In this document: in pieces, positions 56,524 to 64,000 of the stretch
Numbering within the stretch: the stretch's first letter is position 1
Layout: each line of letters starts with the position of its first letter
Assembly (NCBI GenBank): GCA_010645155.1
Contig: CM021321.1
Location: forward strand, 7,844,390 to 7,908,389
Direction: 5' to 3'
Length of the DNA: 64,000 nucleotides
From: Tigriopus japonicus
Lineage: Eukaryota > Arthropoda > Copepoda > Harpacticoida > Harpacticidae
The notes under the pieces: generated by a model
What the model was told of the DNA's origin: nothing
What the model saw: only the letters and a program-made list of their open reading frames with translations
The model's database searches: none
Position numbers and translations under genes: made by a program

Positions 56524-56858
56524 TAGTGATGGACCGGAAGCGCTTTCGGCCGAAATTACGACCGAAATTTCGGTTTCGGTTTTGCCTACCGAAACCAAAA
56601 GCACACATGCACTATAAAGGACGGAGTTTGACAACATAATCGAAAAAATTTTTCGTCCAAGCACCATTGAAATTCAAGTTTCTCGATTTTTCAAAATTTG
56701 CGATTACCCAACATCAAACACATGAGCAATTTAATTTTTAAGGTGGATTTTGCATTTATACAATTTTGTAGTCAGCTGCTTTCGGTTTCAGTTTGGGCCA
56801 AGCCCTCATTCGGCCGAAGCTTTCGGTTTCGGTTATGAGCCCTTTCGGTCCATCACTA
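56524..56858 (+). mobile_element. Non-autonomous hAT element, TAGTGATGGACCG family (335 bp)
   Basis: TAGTGATGGACCG...CGGTCCATCACTA with a perfect 8-bp TSD ATTTTTAC (56516-56523, 56859-56866). TTTCGG subterminal arrays as in 8876-9244. Confidence 0.9.
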
Positions 56859-57238
56859 ATTTTTACGGCTGTAATGATAACTTTTATGAGTTTGCAACAC
56901 TATATTTTTCTTCTGACCAGGTATCTACTTGATAATTTGAAAACGACATAATGGCCTTTCCTGGAACAAAGAATTTAACAAATCTGACTCAAGTGCATTA
57001 ATATCCGGGTTTATTGAAGAAGAAAGTAAGTGAAAATGATGACTTTGACATAACTGCTGAGGAAAATGCAAGAAAAGCCTCACGACAAGATGCGTTTTTA
57101 TGAAATGCTTAGCCTTTGTAAGCATTCTATTTATTTGCTTCTTCCTAACATTGTCAATTGCTTATCCTCTTCTTTTTTCTTTGTGGATATTTTTTCCACC
57201 ATTAATAAATGACCGCTGTAAAACAATTTAAAAGTTAA

Positions 57239-58992
57239 TTAATTCGTCTTTTTCCTCTTCTTGTAATATTTTTTTCGCGCTTCCTTCCCATGGACGTGTT
57301 TTTTGTGACTGACCAAATTTCCACTAGTGGCAGTACTGTAATCGCATGACTCACACCTGGAACGGAGAAATCAACATTATAAACTATAAAATGAACTTGC
57401 TATTGATATGAGAATTATCGACACACTTACATGAAAGGTTTTTCTCCAGTGTGGGAACGCAAATGAATCAACAAATGGCCAGATTGGACAAATCTTTTGC
57501 CACACGTCGTGCACAGATGCTTCCGTTCTTCGTGAATTACTTTATGAGCGCGAAGTTGGGCCTCAGTACCAGCGTAGAAACCACACTCTTTGCATTTTAA
57601 TTTATCTGACTTGGGATGTTTTCTGTTTTGATGTTTTTGAAAGCTAATTTCATTGGTGAACTGCATCCCGCAAAGATCACACACCAAGATTTGTTCATAG
57701 TGATGGAGATTGTCATGATTTTTCAAACTTCTCATAGACAGGAATTCTTTGTTGCATTTCAGACAAGTGATAGTATTGTCAGAATTCCTTTTATATTTAT
57801 GATTGGTTACTGGCCTATGGGTACTTTTTGTACACACATTTTCAACTTCGTGCTCTTGAAGCTCCTGTTCTGTCTGAAAACTTCCCAAACAATCCATACA
57901 AATCTTCCCAATAAACGGCTTCAATTGGTTGCTTTCTTCATCCCATAAAAACTTAATCTTATGGCATGTGGCCATGTGGTTCAGGAGATCTTCACCATTG
58001 GACCCCAGGTTCACATCTTGCTGACAATTGGGGCACTTTATCTTCGTCACATCCGGGTGAAGTTTGATATGAAAGATGATATGCTTGGCTTTTTGGAAAA
58101 CCTGTGGACATTGGGGACATTGAAACTCACCCATTTGATGTCGAAACATGTTGTGCTTGGTTATCAAATTCAGCGGCACCAATCTTTTGCACTGGAGGCA
58201 CATAGTTTTGATCGAATTTGAAAATGATTTTTCAGTATTGATGGGACCATATTTGATTTTGAACAGTATTGCACTTTGAGGATCCGCTTTGCTTTGAATA
58301 CTTTCAGGAGGTATTGCTTTTTTAGGACTTTCTAAAGCATCAATAGAAGTTGTCTTTTCAGAATTCAAGGTGGAACAATTTTCATTGGGCTCAAGCTTGG
58401 GCAAGATAGACTGTAGCTCTGGATCCTCTACTACGCTCTCATCGGCCAAGGGATCTTTTTCATTGTGATGTTCTATGTTTATGATATTTGAAGTACTTTC
58501 TTCAATGCTTTGTGAGTGCTCAGGATAATCAGGAGAAACCTCATCTGTGTCAGAGCCTTGCTTTGAATACGAATCCAAGGTTGCTTCAATAGGATCCTGC
58601 CAAATTTGGATTGGTTCTTCAAGACATTGCAGACAGGCTAAGCAAGTCTTAGACTTACTGGTTTTGGATATCATAATGGAACAGTTGGGAGAGAATTGAC
58701 ATGACAACGGGAAATTGTCATCCCGGGGCTTCATTCCCAAACACGGCTTTTCACATTGAAAGAACTGCAAGGATTTTGCCAGAAACTCGGTTTCACTTTG
58801 CACTTGTCCAGATTCGACGAGTCTTCCCAGAGCTCTGGAAACGAATTCGCGAGTTACTGGATGATATAGCATGGTCAAGGCCAGGAAGGGCTTTTCGTCA
58901 ATCAGGAGATCCGGCTCTTTGTTGAGAAACATTTGCCATTGATCCCCCAAGGATACTTTAGTCAAAGTGGCCGATATTTTTGGTCTTTCCAT
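57239..58992 (-). CDS. C2H2 zinc-finger protein G of the cluster (2 exons, 559 aa)
   Basis: Exons 57431-58992 and 57239-57356 (minus), phase-2 intron. N-domain: WQMFLNKEPDL, PFLALTMLYHP, RALGRLVESGQV, KPCLGMKPRDDNFPLSCQF, CLAC, IWQDP. One copy of the middle block (CLQCKRLVPL, CPQCPQVF, CPNCQQDVNLG, CMDCLGSFQTEQELQ), then CLKC, CDLC, CKEC and CTTC fingers, HTGEKPF linker and the exon-2 finger CESCDYSTATSG...KKHVH with a Lys/Arg tail ending KKTN. Its last fingers are nearly identical to those of gene H, pointing to recent duplication or gene conversion. Confidence 0.93.
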
Positions 58993-59132
58993 TCGGACTG
59001 CTCAAGTAAGACAGTGTTTTTTTCCTGAAAGGCCAGTTGTTTGTTTTGGTGTTATAAACCAAGAATCACTCAACTTCGTGTGGAAATAGTAAGATATTAT
59101 TTCTTGTTTGAAATTTGTTTGAAAGAAGTGCT

Positions 59133-59204
59133 CACACCGTTTTCATATTTAGGTCAACTGTCATTTTTCACACCGTTTTCATATTTAGGTCAACTGTCAT
59201 TTTT
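59133..59204 (+). repeat. 36-bp tandem duplication
   Basis: CACACCGTTTTCATATTTAG plus the next 16 nt occur twice back to back, in the 5' flank of gene G. Confidence 0.85.
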
Positions 59205-60011
59205 CAGTAAATTCCCTATATTGGTATTTATGCTCAGGCTTCTTCTTCCCACTTGGGTTTCTTATTTGTGGAAAGCAGCCAGGCTTCATTAAGAAAAAAA
59301 TATATTCAATTTTAAGCAAAAAGAAGTGATATTCATTTTGTGAATTTGAAGGATGGCTTGGCCAGTGAAGGAATGGTTATTGATATCTGAATTTATAAAA
59401 GTTTGATCCTGCAAGCTTAAAAATGCTAGTTGTGGGTAGAGCACTATTTTATTGTGCTAGACCCTTTGCCTAATTGGACACTTGGTCAAAGAAAACCTGA
59501 AAAGCCTTGTAAAATGTAATAAAATATCCACGAAAATACAAATGAATTTCAAAGACCTTGTTGTCAAATCAATGTAATGAAGTCAAAGAATCGCCTTAAT
59601 CTTCAACATGCAGGAAAGGTGAATAACCTTGTGCTTTCAGAAAACCAGTCATCAACTAATAAATCCATAAACCCGAACACTGATCCCCACTTTTCTTAAG
59701 AGAATCATGTTGAAGCATTTCAAATGCTCTGGTTTGTACCAATGCTGCCCTCCAAAATGATTGAAAAAGTTGCTTCTTATTAAGATTGCAAGAAAACAAG
59801 CAAGTAAATAATTTGGTCAGGCTTATAATACCCCTTTAATTTCGGGGGCAAAGGAATATCTTCATGGTTTCAAAAGGAATTATGGCAAAACACATTGTGG
59901 ATTGATTGAATCATGCCCAAAAATATCTGACAAAACGAAACCACCGCAGATAAACAGTTCTTGTAGTTCTTGTATTAGTAAATGAAGGCTACAAAACAAT
60001 TTACTGATAAC
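59205..60011. other. Intergenic between genes H and G, nothing recognised
   Basis: No supported ORF or repeat. Confidence 0.4.
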
Positions 60012-62149
60012 TTAATTGGTCTTCTTCCTCTTCTTGTAGTACTTTTTCCGCGCTTCCTTTTGGTGAACGTGTTTTTTGTGATTGGCCAAATTTCCGCTCG
60101 TGGCTGTACTGAAATCGCATGAATCACACCTGAAAGAAAATAAGAAACACTGAAAAATATCGATTAAAATTGGCATTGAAATCTGAATATTTAAAGCACC
60201 TACTTGAATGGCTTTTCTCCGGTGTGAGAGCGCAAATGAATCGCCAAATGCCCACCTTTAACAAACTTTTTGCCACACTTCATGCACAGATGTTTCCGTT
60301 CTTCGTGAATTTCCTTATGGGCGAGAAGTTGGGCCCCATTACCAGCGAAGAAACCACACTCTTTGCATTTTAATTTATCTGACTTGGGATGTTTTCTGTT
60401 TTGGTGTTTTTGAAAGCTAATTTCATTGGTGAACTGCATTCCACAATGGTCACAAACCAAGATTTGTCCATAATGTTCTCGCCTCTCATGAGCTCTTATC
60501 CCTGAGCCTGTTTTGAACTCTTTGTTGCACGTCAAGCAAATATAACAAAATTCGCTTACCCTTTTATGGTTGTATTGGAACTTGGAAAAAGTTTGCAATG
60601 GCGGAGGTTTCTTTACTGAACACAATTTTCTGGATTCGTGCTCTTGAAGCTCTTTTTCAGTCTCAAACCTATCCAAACAATCCATACAAACCTTCCCAAT
60701 GAACTGGATCAATTGGTTATTTGGTTTGTCCCATAAAAACTTAATCTTTTGACATGTGGCCATGTGGTTCATGAGATCTTCACCATTGGACTCTAGATTC
60801 ACATCTTGCTGACAATTGGGGCACTTGATGTTCGTCACATCGGGGTGAATTTTAACATGGTCAATGATTTCCTGGGCTTTTTGACAAACTTGGGAACATT
60901 GCGGGCAATGATAATCGCCAATCTGATGCCGAAACATGTTGTGCCTTGGCAACAAAGTCAATGGAACAATGCTGCGACAGTAAATGCACACGGTTTCTGT
61001 CGACTTTGACGCTGCTTCATCGACTGGAATGTATTTTTTCTTGAATTGATCCGAATCAGAGTCTTTCAGAGGATCTAGAGTAATTTTCAGAATGTCATGG
61101 GTAGACGCTATTGCTACTTTACAAGCAGCATTAGATGTTAATTGGACATTTTTGTCATTATCATTGCTATTGTCAGGTTCAGGCTCTTCCAACATTGGTG
61201 AAGGATCGTCCACATCACTTTCATCAGTCAAAGGAATTGTCTCACAGGGTTCTGCGGTTTGAGGCTCCCTTGAAGAATCACTCTTATAACCTTGAGATGG
61301 TGTTCCAGGACAATCTAGCACATTAACGTCTCTATGGTCAGTGGAGGAAAGTTTTCGATATGCCCAAGTACTTTGGTTTGCCAAGTGTTTTTGCTTCATG
61401 CAATTACGCAAATGTTTTTCCAGACTCTCAATATTTTTTTCGATTGGCATTCTCATCTGACAAATGGAACAAAACAGTTGCTTAATCTTGGGATGTTCTT
61501 TCAAGGTGTGATTCCACAAGTCTTCAGTATTCACAAATCGCTCCTCACAATGACGACATTCAAACTTGATCCACAAATGAACCTTTTGCAAGTGGTCTTG
61601 AATGTTCTGGAACGGAACTTGTTTGGAACACATTGCACAATTCCATAACTTTGTGAGCTCACTCGGTTCCAAGATTTCAATCGTTTTGCCACCTTGGTTG
61701 AAGAAAATATCCATGGCTAACTTTTTAGGATCCTGCCAAATTTGGGCAGGATTGTTGAGAGATTGTCGACAGTTTGAGCAAGAATTAGATCGACTAGATT
61801 TAGGTATTATGATGGAACAATTAGGAGAGAATTGACATGATAACGGAAAATTGACATCCTGAGGCTTCATTCCCAAACATGGTGTTCCACTTTGAAAGAA
61901 CTGAAAGGATTTAGTCAGAAACTCTTTATCACTATCTACTTGTCCAGATTCGACGAGTCTTCCCAGAGCTCTGGAGACAAATTCATGAGTTACTGGATGG
62001 TACATCATGGTTAAAGCCACAAAAGGTTTACTATCAATCAGAAGGTCGGGCTCTTTCCTCAGAAACATTTGCCATTGACCTCCCAAAGATACTTTGGTCA
62101 GAGCTATATTTTCACGTTTAGCTTGATGGGGTTGAATCAGTGTCTTCAT
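60012..62149 (-). CDS. C2H2 zinc-finger protein H of the cluster (2 exons, 687 aa)
   Basis: Exons 60204-62149 and 60012-60129 (minus), phase-2 intron with GTAGGT donor. N-domain: WQMFLRKEPDL, PFVALTMMYHP, RALGRLVESGQV, TPCLGMKPQDVNFPLSCQF, CSNC, IWQDP. It shares with D a block after the N-domain (CAMCSKQVPF, CRHCEERFVN, FCSICQMRM, RNCM). Then come the CIYC/CPQC/CPNCQQDVNLE/CMDCLDRFETEKELQ modules and CLTC, CDHC, CKEC and CMKC fingers. Exon 2 gives CDSCDFSTATSG...KKHVH with the KKYYKKRKKTN tail shared with G. A hybrid of D-type front and G-type back. Confidence 0.93.
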
Positions 62150-63082
62150 TTTGAAACTTGAGGAAATTAATTGGAAATCGGAAAACGTGTTGGTTTATGA
62201 ATCATAATTTTTACGTGCCAAAACGAAATGGTCCATTTGCAAGACGAATACGTTGGTTAGGACTCTAGGCGTTATTTCGTCTCACCGTCGTTTCTGCGGC
62301 CAGAAACCTTGCGTGGTTGTCAAACTTCTTACTCGCAAATTAGTGTTGCCAGATGAAAATTTATTGATGAATCTTGCTGTAACATATTTGCCAATTTAAG
62401 CCTAGATGGCATTTTCCGAATGAAAAGGTTGTCAGAGTCATTGTGAAAAGTAGGAGTGTTAAGTTGAAAAGAACAAGAGACTTTTTGACGGCAAGAGTTA
62501 AAAAGGGTAGGAGCTTTGATGAATACAAAATTGGATTTGATAGTGTGAGAAGATTTATTGTTCCTTGTCATGTTCACATTCCTCACTTCCAATTGGAGTC
62601 TCCTTCTGTACAATAAGATTTCATGTCATGGCAAAACTCACCAACACTTCCTCTAATATAATTCAAGATTCTGATGTGTTTATGGGGAAGCTGCTTGCTT
62701 CAGCAGAGAGTGAGCAAAATGTTCTTCTCAGAGGGAGCTTCCTGAAGTTCGCAAAATAAGTTACTTTGAAAGGAACCGTATTTTCCAATTTGTAGGCATG
62801 TGTTCAAGCAAGCATTCCATGATGGAGATAAAAAAACAAATGGAAGAACGATGTTGTTTTGAGATAGTAGTTTGCTTTAAAAAATCTATTTTGTTTCAGC
62901 TTGTCCAAAAAGTGTATAACATTGATTTGAATACGTTTGTTTTATTTCATTCAACACTAATCAAAAAAGTAGAATCTATTTGATAGAGGCAAAGCCCTCA
63001 CACTTTCAAGTGATCAAAATGACACCTTGTGGAGTAAATAAGTCATAATTCAAGGCTGAATGACTGGAGTTTTGACATGGCT
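62150..63082. other. Intergenic between the divergent genes H and I
   Basis: Presumed promoters; no ORF with family features. Confidence 0.4.
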
Positions 63083-63180
63083 AGAGTTTGACATTATCAA
63101 TAATTTGCTGGGCTTTTGAAGAAATGTGAAAACAATGTAGTCATTTATAATCGCCAATTTGGTATTCAAACACATTGTGT
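63083..63180 (-). pseudogene. Decayed fragment of a cluster zinc-finger module
   Basis: The minus strand reads HNVFEYQIGDYK*LHCFH then KAQQIIDNVKL, clearly related to HNMFRHQIGDYHCPQC...KAQEIIDHVKI of gene H. It carries a stop and has lost Cys and His positions. An isolated remnant of a former gene or of gene conversion debris. Confidence 0.7.
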
Positions 63181-63652
63181 TATATAATGTAACATTCAGT
63201 TTTCCCTAAAAATTCAGTAGACATACTTTGACAAGCATCACAATCAGCTGGGACTGAACTTAAGACTGTTTAAGACAAATTTTTTAGAGAGTAATTTTCA
63301 TTTGAATTTTAACAAAATTGTGCTTGCAAAGGCAGCAGCGAAAAATGATTCAAGTGTTTAAATAAGAAAGTCATTCATCCTAGATTTTTCAAATAATTCT
63401 TTGAATTTCCTCCCACGTTTCATCGCTCCACAAGGGCATTTATGTTATAGGAGCAATTTGTCTGCAATTATTCATTTCCCAAACGGCATTGTATTCTTCC
63501 AATTTGGCAGCACTTGCTTTTTCTCTCCCAATTTTCGCTCACACAACCTTTCAAGCGATTCTCTTCTAAAACATTCCATAACAAGACCACACAACAAACA
63601 AGCAGACAAGAAAATCCAAATCTAAATCCATCTCAATCCCAAATCCAACATC

Positions 63653-64000
63653 ATGGATTCTATTCCCAATAATGCCATTCATTTGGGCAAGATGAAACTT
63701 GGTGACTGGCAATTGATCCTGCATGTGAATAATGAACTTACAATCAATGACGAACCTCAAATGGGACTCTCCATGTTGTATCACAGCGAGAACAAACGAT
63801 ACATTTCCCGCGTTTGGGGACGTACAATCGAAACGGGAACTGTCTCAAACTACAACGAAGTCCTCGCCAAATGTGTTGCTTTGTTTAGAAAAGGCACTCC
63901 TTGTATTGGAATGAATCCGCCGGATGAAAGATTTCCGCTCTCCTGCGAATTTGCAAAGAATTGCATTGGTTTTGTTCCTCGCGATCAAGGTTCCAATGTT
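63653..64000 (+). CDS. Cluster zinc-finger gene I, N-terminal domain only (3'-partial, 116 codons seen)
   Basis: The ATG at 63653 starts MDSIPNNAIHLGKMKLGDWQ; the frame is open to the window edge. It has the cluster's N-terminal domain: LTINDEP, LSMLYHSEN, RVWGRTIETGTV, TPCIGMNPPDERFPLSCEF, KNCIGF. This is the only member on the plus strand, divergent from H. Whether fingers follow lies outside the window. Confidence 0.9.
   Translation, partial: MDSIPNNAIHLGKMKLGDWQLILHVNNELTINDEPQMGLSMLYHSENKRYISRVWGRTIETGTVSNYNEVLAKCVALFRKGTPCIGMNPPDERFPLSCEFAKNCIGFVPRDQGSNV

Overview
This is eukaryotic nuclear DNA, most likely from an arthropod. A crustacean such as a copepod is my guess, not something the sequence proves. 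The evidence is short GT-AG spliceosomal introns, a muscle Ig/FnIII gene, nuclear genes for mitochondrial proteins, a large cluster of C2H2 zinc-finger genes and many DNA transposons. No bacterial, organellar, rRNA, intact tRNA or CRISPR feature was seen.

Layout. 0-6.3 kb is a compact housekeeping block: an eight-finger C2H2 protein (+), an RNF220-like RING protein and an archaemetzincin-like protein (both -), then COA5 and MRPS33 (+) only 18 nt apart. 6.3-9.5 kb is intergenic and holds two hAT-type MITEs with exact 8-bp target-site duplications. 9.55-20.09 kb is one 23-exon minus-strand gene for a ~1,333-residue sarcomeric Ig/FnIII protein, laid out like myosin-binding protein C with one extra Ig and one extra FnIII domain. 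21.6-25.5 kb is repeats: a ~213-bp tandem array, a 5'-truncated LINE interrupted by a DD37D Tc1/mariner element, and a (TTTC)n microsatellite.

25.9-64 kb is a cluster of nine related C2H2 genes, eight on the minus strand and a ninth starting on the plus strand at the right edge. All carry the same ~110-residue N-terminal domain, which I cannot match to ZAD, KRAB, BTB or SCAN. Seven of the eight minus-strand genes share a middle array of Cys/His modules. Six (B, C, E, F, G, H) end with a last finger on its own small exon behind a phase-2 intron. The cluster shows birth and death: E has an in-frame amber codon, D has lost its 3' end, and a decayed module lies near 63.1 kb. Between the genes are hAT MITEs of five families, fold-back elements and tRNA-derived repeats.

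Functional picture. COA5 and MRPS33 both serve mitochondrial respiration/translation and look dicistronic. The archaemetzincin ORF sits inside an intron-shaped interval directly upstream of RNF220, so the two may share a transcript. The zinc-finger cluster looks like a lineage-specific expansion of DNA-binding regulators with a private N-terminal domain, and it is the best candidate here for an undescribed system.
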